From Halogranum amylolyticum (GTDB taxonomy: Archaea > Halobacteriota > Halobacteria > Halobacteriales > Haloferacaceae), in assembly GCF_900110465.1 (NCBI RefSeq), contig NZ_FODV01000002.1, positions 124,001-188,000 of the forward strand: DNA of 64,000 bases. Reading direction: 5' to 3'. The notes below the pieces were generated by a model. It searched no databases. It was not told the origin of the DNA and saw only the letters and a program-made list of their open reading frames with translations. Position numbers and translations under genes: made by a program. Position 1 is the first letter of the stretch. Each line of letters starts with the position of its first letter. Shown here piece by piece: positions 51,455-61,430 of the stretch.

Positions 51455-54151
51455 TCAGTCGTCGGGACTCGCCAGCGATTCGACTGCCGCGAGCGACGTT
51501 GCGTCCTCCCGCTCGACGGTCGAACGGTTGGTGGTGCTGTTCTTCTCGACGGTCACTAAGTCGTCGGCCGCGCCGACGAGCTCGTCGTCGTGGCTGACGA
51601 TGATGATCTGACGAACTCCCAGGGTCCGCATCTCCGCGACGAGGTCGACGAGTCGGGAGACGTGTCCCGAGTCGAGGAACACGGTCGGTTCGTCGAGTAT
51701 GAGCGGCGGGAGCGGTGCGGTCCCCTCGATACCCTCCGCCAGCAGCCGGTAGATGGCACAGCGGAGGCTCAGGTTGAACAGCGCCCGCTCGCCGCCCGAG
51801 AGCTGTTCGGGGTCGAGCGCCTGCCCGTCCTTCTGGAAGACGGTGAGTTCGTACTCGCCGTCAAGTCGAATCGTCGAGTAGGCGTCGTTGCCGTAGACGA
51901 GGTCGAACGTCTCGTTGAGCATCCGCTCGAGGCTCTCGACGTTCCGCTGACGGAGTTCTGCCCGAAGATCGCCGTACAGCCCCTCCAACTCTTCGGTCTC
52001 CTCGTGCAGCGATTCGAGCGCAGTCACGCGCTCGGCGACCGCCGCGCGCTGCTCGCTGAGTTGCTCTAACTGCTCGATAGCGTTGCTCACGCTACCGATG
52101 GCGTTCTGGAGTTCGTCGCGCCGGTCGGTCAGCCGCTCGAGTTCGGCTTCGACTTTTTCGAGGTAGTCGACCGCGTTCTGCTTCTGCGAGCGGGCCTGTT
52201 CGATCTGATCGTCGTCGACTGCCGCTTGCAACTCGTCGCGCTGGGATCGCTTGTCGGTGAGATGCTCCCGACGCTCGTCGTTCAGATCGTCGAGGTCCGT
52301 CCGCTTCTCGCGGAGGCGTTCGGCCGTCGACTCGGCGTCTCCGATCTGCTCGCCGAGGTCCGCGAGGCGTTCGACGTTCTCGCGTTTCTCCTCAACGGTT
52401 TCGAGTTGCGACTCGAGTTCGGTGACCGTCTCACGGGCGTCTTCCGCCTCGGTCGCTTTCTGTTCGGCGACGTCGCGGGTGTTCTCTGCCTGCGTCGCCA
52501 ACTCTTCGGCCTCCTCGCGGAGCGTCTCGGCTTCTGCACGCTTCTCCTCGAGCGTCTCGGCCTTCTGTTCGGCGAGCTGCTCGACGTTGCTCCGGTTCGT
52601 CCGGAGCGACTCGAGTTCGGACTCTGTGTCGACGAGCTCTTCCGCGCGGTCGATCGCCGTCGCCAGCGACTCGCGTTCCTCCTGTAGCTCGGCGACCTCG
52701 GCTTCCAGCTCCGCGACGCGGGTACGGTCCTCGTCGAGCGTGTCGACGTGGGGCGACCCGTCGACCGGTTGGCCGCACTCGGGACATCTCCCTTCGTCGA
52801 GGAGGCGCTCGGCCTCGTCGACACGGTTCTGGACGGTTCGAAGCTCCGTCCGAACCTCCTCGACGTCGTCGCGCAGCGAGGAACGTTCCTCGCGCAACTC
52901 CGCGAGGTGTGTCGACGCGTCGCCCACGTCGACGTCCACCTCTGGCTCGTCGAACCGTTCTTCGAGTGTCTCGATCTCGTCGTCCATCCCGTCGAGTTTC
53001 GCGCGGAGGTCGTCGAGTTTCTCGGTCGCGCGTTCGACCTCGGCGTCGAGTTCGTCGGCCCGTTCCCGCTTGGCGTCTGCGCGCGACTGGCGGTCGTCGG
53101 CTTTGTCGCCGAGGTTCGTCGACTGGTTGTCGAGCGCCTGTGCCTGCATCCGCGCCTCGTTCAGTTCGTCGGAGAGGTCGGACTCGCGCTCGTCGAGGTC
53201 GGCGAGTCGGGTCTCGATAGCTGTCTCCGTTGCCGTCTCCAGCGTAGTCTTCGCGAGCACCTCCGAGACTCTCGATTCGAGTTCGTCTTTCCGTTCGCGC
53301 GTCTCGCTGATCTGCTCACGGAGACTGTCGCGTTCGCGCTCCGTCTCGGATATCTTCGACTCCAACGCGTCGATCTCCTCGGCCAACGCGTCGAGTCGCT
53401 CGCGCTTCTCCTCGTAGCTGTCGAGCGTCTCCTGTGCGTCGTCAAGGCTCTGTCGGGCTCGGTCTCTGTTCTCGCGGTAGCGTTCGAGGTCGTCGGCGAC
53501 GCTCTTGAGCTCGCTCTCCAACTCGTTGAGCCGCTCGTGGAGGTTCTGGTCCTCTCGCTCCTGAATCTGGGCGTCGAGTTCGCCGAGCGCACCGCGTTTG
53601 TTCTCCAGGATGTCCTCGACGCCGAGTCGGGCCTTCCCCGCCCGTTCACGGTACTCCTCTAACTTGCCCAACTGGAGGAGATCGTCGATCATATCCTGTC
53701 GCTGCCGAGGCGTCGCGTTGATGAGCTTGTTCACCTCACCCTGCCGGACGTACGCGCAGTTGACGAACGCCTCCGCGTCCATCCGCAGGAGGTCGGTGAC
53801 GAACTGCCGGACGTCCCGAGAGCCGTCGACCGTGACGTCGGGACCCTCGAGGACACATTTGGCTGTCAGGGTCCGTTCGCCGGACGACCGGAGTCGACGT
53901 TCGACGTGGTAGGAGCCACCGTCGTGAGTGAACCAGAGTTCGATCTCGGCGTCTTCCTCGCCGTTGGTGACGACGTCGTCGAGCGTCTCGTCGAGCGCTT
54001 TCGCGCCGTAGAGGGCGAAGAAACAGGCGTCCAGGAGCGAGGACTTCCCGCTTCCGTTCAACCCGTGGATGACTGTCACGCCGTCGTCGAGTCGGAGGTC
54101 GGCGTCGGCGTACGGCTTGAAGTTCTCGAGGCGGATGCGGTCGAATCTCAC
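51455..54151 (-). CDS. rad50: DNA double-strand break repair ATPase Rad50
   Basis: The 898-residue SMC-like protein has an N-terminal Walker [14 protein letters not shown] near 31-43 and a long antiparallel coiled coil. A CPECG zinc hook lies at about residue 456, and the C-terminal ATPase lobe carries the signature [14 protein letters not shown] and Walker [12 protein letters not shown]. It dimerises with Mre11 to tether and process broken DNA ends. It overlaps mre11 by four bases. Confidence 0.95.
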   Translation of the reverse strand: MRFDRIRLENFKPYADADLRLDDGVTVIHGLNGSGKSSLLDACFFALYGAKALDETLDDVVTNGEEDAEIELWFTHDGGSYHVERRLRSSGERTLTAKCVLEGPDVTVDGSRDVRQFVTDLLRMDAEAFVNCAYVRQGEVNKLINATPRQRQDMIDDLLQLGKLEEYRERAGKARLGVEDILENKRGALGELDAQIQEREDQNLHERLNELESELKSVADDLERYRENRDRARQSLDDAQETLDSYEEKRERLDALAEEIDALESKISETERERDSLREQISETRERKDELESRVSEVLAKTTLETATETAIETRLADLDERESDLSDELNEARMQAQALDNQSTNLGDKADDRQSRADAKRERADELDAEVERATEKLDDLRAKLDGMDDEIETLEERFDEPEVDVDVGDASTHLAELREERSSLRDDVEEVRTELRTVQNRVDEAERLLDEGRCPECGQPVDGSPHVDTLDEDRTRVAELEAEVAELQEERESLATAIDRAEELVDTESELESLRTNRSNVEQLAEQKAETLEEKRAEAETLREEAEELATQAENTRDVAEQKATEAEDARETVTELESQLETVEEKRENVERLADLGEQIGDAESTAERLREKRTDLDDLNDERREHLTDKRSQRDELQAAVDDDQIEQARSQKQNAVDYLEKVEAELERLTDRRDELQNAIGSVSNAIEQLEQLSEQRAAVAERVTALESLHEETEELEGLYGDLRAELRQRNVESLERMLNETFDLVYGNDAYSTIRLDGEYELTVFQKDGQALDPEQLSGGERALFNLSLRCAIYRLLAEGIEGTAPLPPLILDEPTVFLDSGHVSRLVDLVAEMRTLGVRQIIIVSHDDELVGAADDLVTVEKNSTTNRSTVEREDATSLAAVESLASPDD

Positions 54152-55431
54152 AGATAGTCCTCCATGGAGATCTGGCCGTCGGTCGCAGTCTCGTCTGTGT
54201 CCTCGTTCGATCCGTCTTCGAGGCCGTCGTCGACGTTACCGGCCTCGAGTTCGTCGTCGGTGACAGACTCGGCGGTGTCGTCGTGGTCGGGACTGGTGTC
54301 ACCGGTGTCGTCGGCTTCGGATACCCGTGTGAACGCGTCTTCGTCCTCGACGAGCGCCTCCACGCGGGCTTTCACTTCCTCCCGGACCTTGCTGTCGGGC
54401 GTCTTGCTCGCACGGATGGTCTCGTCGACGTCGAGTGCGGCCTGCGAGAGACTGAGCTCGGAGATCCGCTCGCGGACGGCGTCGTCGGGGTCGGCGAAAC
54501 TCACCGACACGTCCGTCTCGCTCGCCTCGAGTTCGCGGCGGTCTTTCACTCGAGCGATGAGCGCACCTCGGTCCGTCGCGAACTCCTCGACGCTCGCGGG
54601 CGTCACCGGGTCGCCCTCACCGGTGATCTCGACGATCGCCACGGCGTCGGTCAGGTCGTGTTGACGGAGCTGTTCGCGCACGCGTTCGATCCCTTCCCCT
54701 TCAGCGAGGTCGACGTTCACGAAGGCGAACGGACGCGTCTCCAGCGACCGACGGCGGATATCCACGTCCGGACCGAACTCGACGACGTTGTAGCCGCGTC
54801 CCGGTTCTTCACTCGCGCTCGCGCGCTCGGTCGATCCGCAGTAGGTGACCCACGTTCCGTCGACTTGTGCCTCGTCGGCCTCGTGGTTGTCGCCGAGGAG
54901 GACGGCATCGAAGTCGACGTTCGACTCGGTCAGCACCGTCTCGGTGTCCCAGTTCGCGTGCGCGAAAGGAGTAAAGAGTCCGTGGCTGACGAGCGCCGCG
55001 AAGTCGGCGTCGTGGGAGGTAAACTGGTACTCCAACTCGTCACGGCGCGACTCGGGGACGTGGTCGAGCCCGTAGAACACCGTATTGCCGAGGACGTACG
55101 GTTCTGCTCCGAGGCGGACAGCCAACCCGAGGTTCTCGAAGAGATCGAGCCACTGGCCGCCGCGGGTCGACTCGTGGTTGCCGACCACGGCGAGGAAGGG
55201 GATGTCCGCGTCGGCGAGCGTTCGGAGCACCGAGAGCGTGCCGAGGAGATCCTGCAGGTCGGGACGACGGTCGTGGAAGAGGTCGCCCGCGTGGACGACG
55301 GCGTCGACGTCGGCGTCGACGGCGTCCTCCACCAACTGCTCGAACGCGTCGAGGAAGTCCCGGCGACGCTCCGGCGAGTGGTACTGCTGATACCCAACGT
55401 GGGTGTCGCCGGTGTGTATCACCCGTGTCAT
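54148..55431 (-). CDS. mre11: DNA double-strand break repair nuclease Mre11
   Basis: The 427-residue nuclease has the phosphoesterase motifs [47 protein letters not shown] and [10 protein letters not shown]-terminal acidic low-complexity tail ends it. It is coupled by overlap to rad50 downstream and to the small broken gene upstream. The arrangement Mre11-Rad50 is standard for archaeal MR complexes. Confidence 0.96.
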   Translation of the reverse strand: MTRVIHTGDTHVGYQQYHSPERRRDFLDAFEQLVEDAVDADVDAVVHAGDLFHDRRPDLQDLLGTLSVLRTLADADIPFLAVVGNHESTRGGQWLDLFENLGLAVRLGAEPYVLGNTVFYGLDHVPESRRDELEYQFTSHDADFAALVSHGLFTPFAHANWDTETVLTESNVDFDAVLLGDNHEADEAQVDGTWVTYCGSTERASASEEPGRGYNVVEFGPDVDIRRRSLETRPFAFVNVDLAEGEGIERVREQLRQHDLTDAVAIVEITGEGDPVTPASVEEFATDRGALIARVKDRRELEASETDVSVSFADPDDAVRERISELSLSQAALDVDETIRASKTPDSKVREEVKARVEALVEDEDAFTRVSEADDTGDTSPDHDDTAESVTDDELEAGNVDDGLEDGSNEDTDETATDGQISMEDYL

Positions 55432-55771
55432 CTGTCACCTCCTTGGCCAGCGCCCGGTAAAGGCGTTCCGCGACCGGAGTGAAAGTGGTGTCCGTCGTCC
55501 GGTCGCTCTCCCGCGGCGGCGCGTCGGTACGCCTCCAGCGTCGTCACCGTCTCGCGGCCGCGCTCGGCGAGCGTCGTCTGCCCCCGCTCGTCGGCCTGCC
55601 GAACGGCCTCCCGAAGCCGACTCACGCCGGTCGTGGTACAGAAGCCGCGTCGTCGACGGACGCGAGTGCGTCCGTAGCACGGTCGATACAGCGACGGTGC
55701 GACGGCGACTCCGTCTCGGAACCGTACGCGAGGGTTCGAAGGGCACGCTTGACCACGGTTGGGTCGGCCAT
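55428..55771 (-). pseudogene. Small gene upstream of mre11, apparently frameshifted
   Basis: A first frame starts at ATG 55771 (MADPTVVKRALRTLAYGSE, then HRRCIDRATDALASVDDAASV) and stops at 55622. A second frame overlaps it by four bases (GTGA) and reads VSRLREAVRQADERGQTTLAERGRETVTTLEAYRRAAAGER to 55428, where it overlaps mre11. Reading back in the second frame gives FCTTTGVSRLREAV, so one missing base near 55638-55646 would fuse the two into one protein of about 114 residues. Such single small proteins precede mre11 in other haloarchaea (from memory). The alternative is two tiny coupled genes. Confidence 0.5.
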
Positions 55772-55919
55772 CAGTGACACTGGTTGGTCGCGGCCCCGAT
55801 GATAAACGTTCGTCTCGGCGACGGGATCGACGACGACAGAATACGTTACGATCCGTACGAACGACGCGGTGCGGCGCGAACGCCGATCCGACGTTCAGAA
55901 TGACTGTCGGTAACGACGG

Positions 55920-56180
55920 TCAGAGCGACAGGCGGTAGAGTCGTTTTCGCGCGTCCGAAAAGGAAAAGCGCGACTCGACGACGTCCTCTTCCTCCAGTCG
56001 AGTGAGCGCGTAACGGACCGTCCGCGACGGGAGGAGCGTCTCCTCGCTCAGCTGACTCTGCGTCAGCGTGTCGTTGTAGTCGAGTACCTTCGCGACCAGT
56101 TTCGCACTCGGCGGGAGGTCGCGCACCGGCTCCCAGCGATCCGCCACCTCGTCCGCAGCGACTGCCTCGGAACTACTCAT
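55920..56180 (-). CDS. Winged-helix transcriptional regulator (MarR/TrmB-like)
   Basis: The 86-residue protein is nearly a bare winged helix: VRDLPPSAKLVAKVLDYNDTLTQSQLSEETLLPSRTVRYALTRLEEEDVVESRFSFSDARKRLYRLSL. An ATG 21 bases upstream (56201) would place the palindrome inside the coding sequence. I prefer 56180 because the promoter then sits at the right distance and the palindrome covers the start region. Highly similar single-domain regulators are widespread in haloarchaea, with unknown targets. Confidence 0.8.
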   Translation of the reverse strand: MSSSEAVAADEVADRWEPVRDLPPSAKLVAKVLDYNDTLTQSQLSEETLLPSRTVRYALTRLEEEDVVESRFSFSDARKRLYRLSL

Positions 56181-56183
56181 TCT

Positions 56184-56200
56184 TGCCTCACTCTGAGGCA
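56184..56200. promoter_or_regulatory. Perfect palindromic operator TGCCTCA-ctc-TGAGGCA
   Basis: A 7-3-7 perfect inverted repeat lies immediately upstream of the chosen start and about where transcription should begin, given the TTATTATTA element at 56208-56216. A dimeric winged-helix protein bound here would block its own gene, so autoregulation is a reasonable inference. Confidence 0.55.
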
Positions 56201-56207
56201 TACAGCG

Positions 56208-56216
56208 TAATAATAA
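56208..56216 (-). promoter_or_regulatory. TATA-like element of the winged-helix regulator
   Basis: TTATTATTA on the minus strand lies 28-36 bases before the ATG at 56180, the expected distance for a leaderless or short-leader transcript. Confidence 0.5.
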
Positions 56217-56319
56217 TTTCTATCGCGCTCTATTACTACAGAGCATAGATCGATGGTGACGACCGGCGAGCTGGGCCCCGACCCGAAGCCTCTTATCCGG
56301 CAGTGCCTTAGAAAGCGTG

Positions 56320-57537
56320 ATGAGCGATACTGTGGACGACGTCGATATGCCTTACGAGGAAGAGTCGGCGTCGCAGCAGGAGAAGATCGAGGCCCTTCAG
56401 GAACGTCTGGAGATCCTGGAATCCCAAAACGAGGAGATGCGCGACAAACTCCTCGACGCTAACGCGGAGAACAACAAGTTCCAACAGAAGCTTGAGCGAC
56501 TCACCCACGAGAACAAGAAGCTCAAGCAGTCGCCGTTGTTCGTCGCGACGGTCCAGGAGATCTCGGACGATGGGGTCATCATCAAACAGCACGGTAACAA
56601 CCAGGAGGCCCTCACGGAGGTCACGGACGAGATGCGGGAGGAACTCGAGCCCGACTGCCGCGTCGCGGTGAACAACTCTCTGTCTATCGTCAAGAAGCTC
56701 GACAACGAGACCGACGTCCGCGCCCGCGTGATGCAGGTCGACCACAGCCCCGACGTCACGTACGAGGACATCGGTGGCCTGGAAGAACAGATGCAGGAGA
56801 TCCGCGAGACGGTCGAGATGCCGCTCGACCGCCCCGAGATGTTCTCCGAGGTCGGCATCGACCCGCCGTCGGGCGTCCTCCTCTACGGCCCGCCGGGCAC
56901 CGGGAAGACGATGCTCGCGAAGGCCGTCGCCAACCAGACCGACGCCACCTTCATCAAGATGGCCGGCTCGGAACTGGTCCACAAGTTCATCGGCGAAGGG
57001 GCGAAGCTCGTCCGCGATCTCTTCGAGGTCGCCCGCGAGAACGAACCGGCCGTCCTCTTCATCGACGAGATCGACGCTATCGCGTCGAAACGGACGGACT
57101 CGAAGACCTCCGGCGACGCCGAGGTCCAGCGCACGATGATGCAGCTGCTCGCCGAGATGGACGGGTTCGACGAGCGTGGCGAGATCCGCATCATCGCCGC
57201 GACGAACCGCTTCGACATGCTCGACCCCGCCATCCTTCGGCCGGGTCGGTTCGACCGCCTCATCGAGGTGCCCAAGCCGAACGAGGAGGGTCGTGAGATC
57301 ATCTTCCAGATCCACACCCGCAACATGAACGTCGACGACGACGTCGACTTCGCGGAACTCGCCGCACTCGCCGACGACGCGTCGGGCGCGGAGATCAAGG
57401 CGATCTGTACGGAAGCCGGGATGTTCGCCATCCGCGACGACCGTACGGAGATCTACATGCAGGACTTCGTCGACGCCTGGGAGAAGATCCAGGCCGAGTC
57501 CGACGAGGACCCCGACGCCTCCCGCGCGTTCGCGTAA
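56320..57537 (+). CDS. pan: Proteasome-activating nucleotidase PAN (AAA ATPase)
   Basis: PAN unfolds proteins and feeds them to the 20S proteasome. The 405-residue protein has an N-terminal coiled coil (about 17-70) and an OB-like domain. The AAA module has Walker A GPPGTGKT (190-197), Walker B LFIDEIDA and arginine fingers in the RPGRFDR region. The C-terminus is -RAFA; the usual gate-opening HbYX tail would need Tyr where Phe is present. The ATG at 56320 is used (a GTG three bases earlier is open). No proteasome core gene is adjacent. Confidence 0.93.
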   Translation: MSDTVDDVDMPYEEESASQQEKIEALQERLEILESQNEEMRDKLLDANAENNKFQQKLERLTHENKKLKQSPLFVATVQEISDDGVIIKQHGNNQEALTEVTDEMREELEPDCRVAVNNSLSIVKKLDNETDVRARVMQVDHSPDVTYEDIGGLEEQMQEIRETVEMPLDRPEMFSEVGIDPPSGVLLYGPPGTGKTMLAKAVANQTDATFIKMAGSELVHKFIGEGAKLVRDLFEVARENEPAVLFIDEIDAIASKRTDSKTSGDAEVQRTMMQLLAEMDGFDERGEIRIIAATNRFDMLDPAILRPGRFDRLIEVPKPNEEGREIIFQIHTRNMNVDDDVDFAELAALADDASGAEIKAICTEAGMFAIRDDRTEIYMQDFVDAWEKIQAESDEDPDASRAFA

Positions 57538-57595
57538 TCGGCGTCACCGTTCTCTCCGTTTTCACGATTCGAGAGCGACAGCGCCGGCATGACGA

Positions 57596-57733
57596 TCACG
57601 GAAGTGCGTAGAACACGAGGAACGGTAAGACGAAGAGGACAGCGAACAGGACGAGCAGTATCAGTCCGTAGCCGGCTCCGGTGCCGGCGACGGTCCACCA
57701 CGAGTCGTGGTCAAGGGTCTCACGAAGGCTCAT
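57596..57733 (-). CDS. 45-residue membrane microprotein
   Basis: From ATG 57733, MSLRETLDHDSWWTVAGTGAG is followed by one long hydrophobic helix (GLILLVLFAVLFVLPFLVF). It stands alone downstream of PAN on the opposite strand. The charged N-terminus and single helix are typical of small haloarchaeal membrane proteins. Function unknown. Confidence 0.65.
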   Translation of the reverse strand: MSLRETLDHDSWWTVAGTGAGYGLILLVLFAVLFVLPFLVFYALP

Positions 57734-58352
57734 ACCCGATGCGTTCGTCGGAGGCGCGTTAACTGTTTTCACCGCTACGACGACTCGACTACTCACCGTG
57801 GCGCGTGGCTTCGCGGCTGTCGTTTCCACGAGCAGTGCGGAACCAGGTTCCGCTGACGGCCGGCGCACAGCACCGGCGACGGAGCGAGTGGAAGCCAGCG
57901 AGAGTCGGAGGCTCTTGCGTGGCCGCGAATCACGCACGCGAAGTCTTCACGAGCGTGAGCGAGTGAAGGGCAGCGAGAGCTTTGCTCTCGCACGGGATGG
58001 GTGAGTGAACGGAGTGAACGAGCGAATCGGCTGAGGAGGGTGTGGCTGTTGCGGTGGGTGAGAGGGAAGGGGGACGCGTCACCGAAAGTTTCGCTTCCGG
58101 TTGCTCACGAGAGTGCTACGAGAGAGCCGCGCTCTTTCGAACCATTCACTCTCGCCCCGCTCTCGTCAGGCGAGGCGAAGTAACCATCACAGGCAACGCC
58201 GAGGAACCCAGCGAGTCGTAGACGACGAGAGCGTGTGGGCTTTCGAGATACTGTCCGACCCAAGGTAGGGCTCACAAAACGTGAGAACCCACGTCTGGAG
58301 ACATCCACCTGACTCCGAACCACTCAACACACCCAACCCCGACCACGTATCC
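57734..58352. repeat. Gene-free region with a second copy of the intergenic repeat
   Basis: About 620 bases without a supported gene. It contains the perfect hairpin gcgagagc-ttt-gctctcgc (57972-57990). About 45 bases later, a ggctgaggagggtgtggctg stretch (58029-58048) closely resembles the one near 27160-27180. The flanking text is rich in gagcg/gagtg repeats often seen in haloarchaeal intergenic DNA. The final bases include the promoter region of nth. No terminal inverted repeats or transposase frames were found. Confidence 0.45.
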
Positions 58353-59039
58353 ATGGGATCCCCACTCGACACGCGAGAGGAGCAGGTCGTCGAAGTACTC
58401 GACCGCCTCTACGACGCCTACCCGGACACAACCATCTCGCTCAACTTCTCGTCCCGACTCGAACTGCTCGTCGCGGTGATGCTCTCCGCACAGTGTACCG
58501 ACGAGCGCGTGAACAAGGTGACCGCCGACCTCTTCGAGAAGTACCACTCGCCGGAGGACTACGTGAACGTCCCGCAGGAGGAACTGGCCGAGGACATCTC
58601 CTCGATCACCTACTACAACAACAAGTCGAAGTGGATCCAGTCGGCGTGCCGGACCATCATCGACGAACACGACGGCGCGGTGCCCGACACGATGGAGGAG
58701 TTGACCGACCTGACCGGCGTCGGTCGGAAGACGGCGAACGTCGTCCTCCAGCACGCCCACGACGTCGTCGAGGGGATCGTCGTCGACACGCACGTGCAGC
58801 GTATCTCCCGTCGACTCGGCATCACCGAGGAGGAGTATCCGGAGAAGATCGAGCAGGACCTCATGACCGTCGTTCCCGAGGCTGACTGGCAGCAGTTCAC
58901 CCACCTGTTCATCAGCCACGGACGAGCGACCTGTACTGCCATCAACCCCGACTGCTCGGACTGCGTGCTCGAGGGTCTCTGTCCGTCCTCGAAACTCGAC
59001 CACGAGGTCGACCTCGCTAGCGGCGAGTCGTGGACCTGA
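58353..59039 (+). CDS. nth: Endonuclease III
   Basis: The 228-residue bifunctional DNA glycosylase/AP lyase removes oxidised pyrimidines. The helix-hairpin-helix with catalytic lysine is LTGVGRKTANVVL, the catalytic aspartate is in VVDTHVQRISRRLG, and a C-terminal 4Fe-4S loop has four cysteines in the C-x6-C-x2-C-x5-C spacing (CTAINPDCSDCVLEGLC). The ATG at 58353 gives MGSPLDTREEQV. Confidence 0.95.
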   Translation: MGSPLDTREEQVVEVLDRLYDAYPDTTISLNFSSRLELLVAVMLSAQCTDERVNKVTADLFEKYHSPEDYVNVPQEELAEDISSITYYNNKSKWIQSACRTIIDEHDGAVPDTMEELTDLTGVGRKTANVVLQHAHDVVEGIVVDTHVQRISRRLGITEEEYPEKIEQDLMTVVPEADWQQFTHLFISHGRATCTAINPDCSDCVLEGLCPSSKLDHEVDLASGESWT

Positions 59040-59109
59040 CGGCCGCCGGAGGGCGTCGCCGGGAGGAACGGCCGGAACCCCTTTTTGACTGAGAGCCCAA
59101 CGTGGCGGT

Positions 59110-59343
59110 ATGCCCAAAGACGAGCACGGGATCGACCTCGAAGAGGACACCGACCTCGACGTGCAGGGCGACGACGCCGAGGGCAAAGAAGAGGCCGACG
59201 AAGAGCGTGAGGAGGAGATCGAAGAGGCCGAAGAGGAGCGTCGCGAGCAGGAGGTCGAAGAGCGTTCGGAGGAACGCGAGTGGGAGGCGGAGGAACAGGA
59301 GAACCCCGACAACCACCGCGACGGCGAACCGTTCCAGAGCTAA
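59110..59343 (+). CDS. Acidic low-complexity small protein
   Basis: The 77-residue protein MPKDEHGIDLEEDTDLDVQG... is almost all Glu, Asp, Arg and Gln with a helical middle (EEREEEIEEAEEERREQ). No domain is recognisable. Codon usage is like the neighbours and there is a clean start 70 bases after nth. It may be a real halophilic small protein or a chance acidic frame; moderate confidence. Confidence 0.5.
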   Translation: MPKDEHGIDLEEDTDLDVQGDDAEGKEEADEEREEEIEEAEEERREQEVEERSEEREWEAEEQENPDNHRDGEPFQS

Positions 59344-59376
59344 CCTCGCCGCGTGCCGTCGGACCGACCGCTTTTT

Positions 59377-59856
59377 TCAGAGTACGTACCCAGTCAGATA
59401 CCGGTAGACACCCAGCAGGTACGCTCCGATCCAGAACAGGACGTAGCCGACGACGCCGAGGCGGAGGCGACCCCGCCACGCACCCATATGTTCGTGGAGG
59501 TCGTCGAGGTCGACGTCCTGGCCGGGGTCCCGATAGAGGTTCGCCGCGCGTTTGGCCTGGAAGATACGGACGATCCCCGTGAGCGCGAAGACGAGCATCG
59601 CGTACGCCTGCAACCCGAGCACCGCGTGGAGCGCGGAGAGACCACTGAACTGTTCGAGCAGCCGCGGTACCATCCACGTCACCACCGGGATCGTGTTGAG
59701 CGTCAGGCCGACGACGATGAACTTGAGGTGGTAGACGAGCACGTCCCACGTCACCGTCTCGGCGTCGATCATGATCCACGCTCCGTAGAGATAGAAGGGG
59801 AAACTCGCCGTCACCATCAGCGCCGCCGCCGTCGCGATGGCCGTATCGCTTACCAT
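59377..59856 (-). CDS. Four-helix membrane protein of the bc-complex cluster (DUF7321-like)
   Basis: The 159-residue protein (ATG 59856, MVSDTAIATAAALMVTAS) has four transmembrane segments and a cytoplasmic loop QAKRAANLYRDPGQDVDLDDLHEHMG. Similar proteins sit next to haloarchaeal cytochrome b genes and carry the DUF7321 label. The longer frame to 59982 begins in an unrelated stretch. It is divergent from the rest of the cluster. Confidence 0.75.
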   Translation of the reverse strand: MVSDTAIATAAALMVTASFPFYLYGAWIMIDAETVTWDVLVYHLKFIVVGLTLNTIPVVTWMVPRLLEQFSGLSALHAVLGLQAYAMLVFALTGIVRIFQAKRAANLYRDPGQDVDLDDLHEHMGAWRGRLRLGVVGYVLFWIGAYLLGVYRYLTGYVL

Positions 59857-59960
59857 CGGTCGTCCTAAGGAGGGGGGCGGGGTAAAGGGCCCGACTCTGT
59901 CCGGGTGAGCGGGCGACGCGGTCGGAAAGCGTTTACTGTCGTCGCCACCAAGGAGAGCCA

Positions 59961-60779
59961 ATGGCAGACCCGTCATCCGCACCGACCGAGTCGGGCGACG
60001 AGGAGCGGTCGCCGGACGGTGCGAGCGAAGACGCCGAGTTGGCGGCGCTTCGCGCGCAGGTCGAAGAGAAGTACGACTTCGACGACTTCGGCCCGGACGA
60101 TATGGCGGAGATGTCTCTCGAAGAGTGGGAGGCCGTCTTCGACGCCGACTCGTGGGTCGTCGGAGAGGAGCTGCTCGAACGGGTCGAGAAGGACCTCAAG
60201 AATCAGATCGCCCGTCGCGACGTCTTCGCCGTCGTCGAGCGCCACACCCGCGACGGAGAGAACGTGCTCGTCGCCTACTCCGACGAGGGGTACGCCGTCA
60301 TCTACCCCGACGGGAGCGTCGAAGGCCGCGGGACCGTCCTCCGGGACGTGAAGCCGACGGTCGCGCTCTGTTCAATGGAGGAGTACGAAGTGGAAGAGCC
60401 GCCGGAGAACGTCTCGTTGCCGGACCCGGAAGACGTCCCCCAGGGGACCGGCCAACTCGGCAACAACATGCTGCAGGCCGTCGCAGCCATCCAGATCCTC
60501 GCGGGAGTCGGACTCATCGTCGCGTGGATGCCGCCGATCAGTCTCATCACGTCCATCATCGCTCCGACCGTGGGTTTCGTGTTCGTTCTCATCGGTCTGT
60601 TCCTCTTCGCGACGGTCGCGAACGCTCGACTCTCCGACCGGTTCCGTGCCGAAGAGTACCGAAACCGATTGCGCGCGGTCCGACTGGAGGGCGAAGAGCG
60701 GCCGGACTTTTTACCGCTCGACGACGAGTCCGAGTCGACCACGCGAGACGACCGAGAACCCGGCGTAGAAGGGTCCTGA
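59961..60779 (+). CDS. Bc-complex cluster membrane protein (DUF7319-like)
   Basis: The 272-residue protein has a soluble N-terminal part (about 1-165, with VEEKYDFDDFGPDDMAEMSLEEWEAVFDAD) and two transmembrane helices near 172-215, followed by a cytoplasmic tail. The position at the head of the cytochrome b genes matches the haloarchaeal DUF7319 family. Its role in the complex is unknown. No Rieske CxH/CxxH motif is present, so it is not a Rieske protein. Confidence 0.75.
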   Translation: MADPSSAPTESGDEERSPDGASEDAELAALRAQVEEKYDFDDFGPDDMAEMSLEEWEAVFDADSWVVGEELLERVEKDLKNQIARRDVFAVVERHTRDGENVLVAYSDEGYAVIYPDGSVEGRGTVLRDVKPTVALCSMEEYEVEEPPENVSLPDPEDVPQGTGQLGNNMLQAVAAIQILAGVGLIVAWMPPISLITSIIAPTVGFVFVLIGLFLFATVANARLSDRFRAEEYRNRLRAVRLEGEERPDFLPLDDESESTTRDDREPGVEGS

Positions 60780-60842
60780 GCCGGATCGGAGACGACGTAT
60801 AGTCGGTGGGTTTAAGCGCACTCCATCCTGAGTCCAATCTGT

Positions 60843-61430
60843 ATGAATAGGCGGGAATTTCTGAGAGCGGCAGGTGGTTCTGCCGCAGCCGCAGCCGCTA
60901 CGGCTCAGTCCGCCGCCGCACAGGAAGGCGGGGGGAACGAGAGTGGCGGTGGCGGCGGGGGCGGCGGGTCGAAAACCGTCGCTGTCGGTCCGGGTAACTC
61001 GCTCGTGTTCGAACCCGCGGAGCTGTCGATCGCTCCCGGCACGACTGTCGAGTTCGTCTGGGAGTCAGACACGCACAACGTCATTCCGGAGTCGGTCCCC
61101 GAGGGTGCATCCTGGGAGGGTACCGGTCCGGAGAGCGAGACCTACGACACCGGCCACACCTACTCGCACACGTTCGAGACGCTCGGCACGTACGAATACT
61201 TCTGCGCACCCCACAAGTCGGCTGGGATGGTTGGTTCCATCACGGTGACCGAGAACCCCGGCAGCGGGGGCGGCGGTGAGAAGGAACTCCACGAACTCGG
61301 CGTCCCGATCCAGGCCCACTGGGTCGGTGCCTCGACGATCCTCGGTATCATCGTCACCATCGTGTACACCTTCTACATCCTCAAGTACGGCGAGTCGGCC
61401 AACACCGGCAACACCGGAGGTGGCGAATAG
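60843..61430 (+). CDS. Membrane-anchored blue-copper (halocyanin/plastocyanin-like) protein
   Basis: The 195-residue protein has a twin-arginine signal (MNRREFLRAAGGSAAAA), a Gly-rich spacer and a cupredoxin domain (about 45-140) with type-1 copper ligands H78 (SDTHNV), C121, H124 and M129 (CAPHKSAGM). A C-terminal helix (VGASTILGIIVTIVYTFYIL) anchors it. It is followed without gap by the next gene. It probably carries electrons to or from the cytochrome b complex, either replacing or accompanying a Rieske protein. Confidence 0.85.
   Translation: MNRREFLRAAGGSAAAAAATAQSAAAQEGGGNESGGGGGGGGSKTVAVGPGNSLVFEPAELSIAPGTTVEFVWESDTHNVIPESVPEGASWEGTGPESETYDTGHTYSHTFETLGTYEYFCAPHKSAGMVGSITVTENPGSGGGGEKELHELGVPIQAHWVGASTILGIIVTIVYTFYILKYGESANTGNTGGGE

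Noticed and set aside
58272..59312. Long minus-strand frames over nth
   Set aside because: Translation is a low-complexity mirror of nth; nth has its Lys/Asp catalytic residues and a 4Fe-4S motif.
59961..60779. DUF7319-type protein as the Rieske subunit
   Set aside because: No CxH...CxxH motif pair. It has a soluble domain and two helices but no 2Fe-2S ligands.
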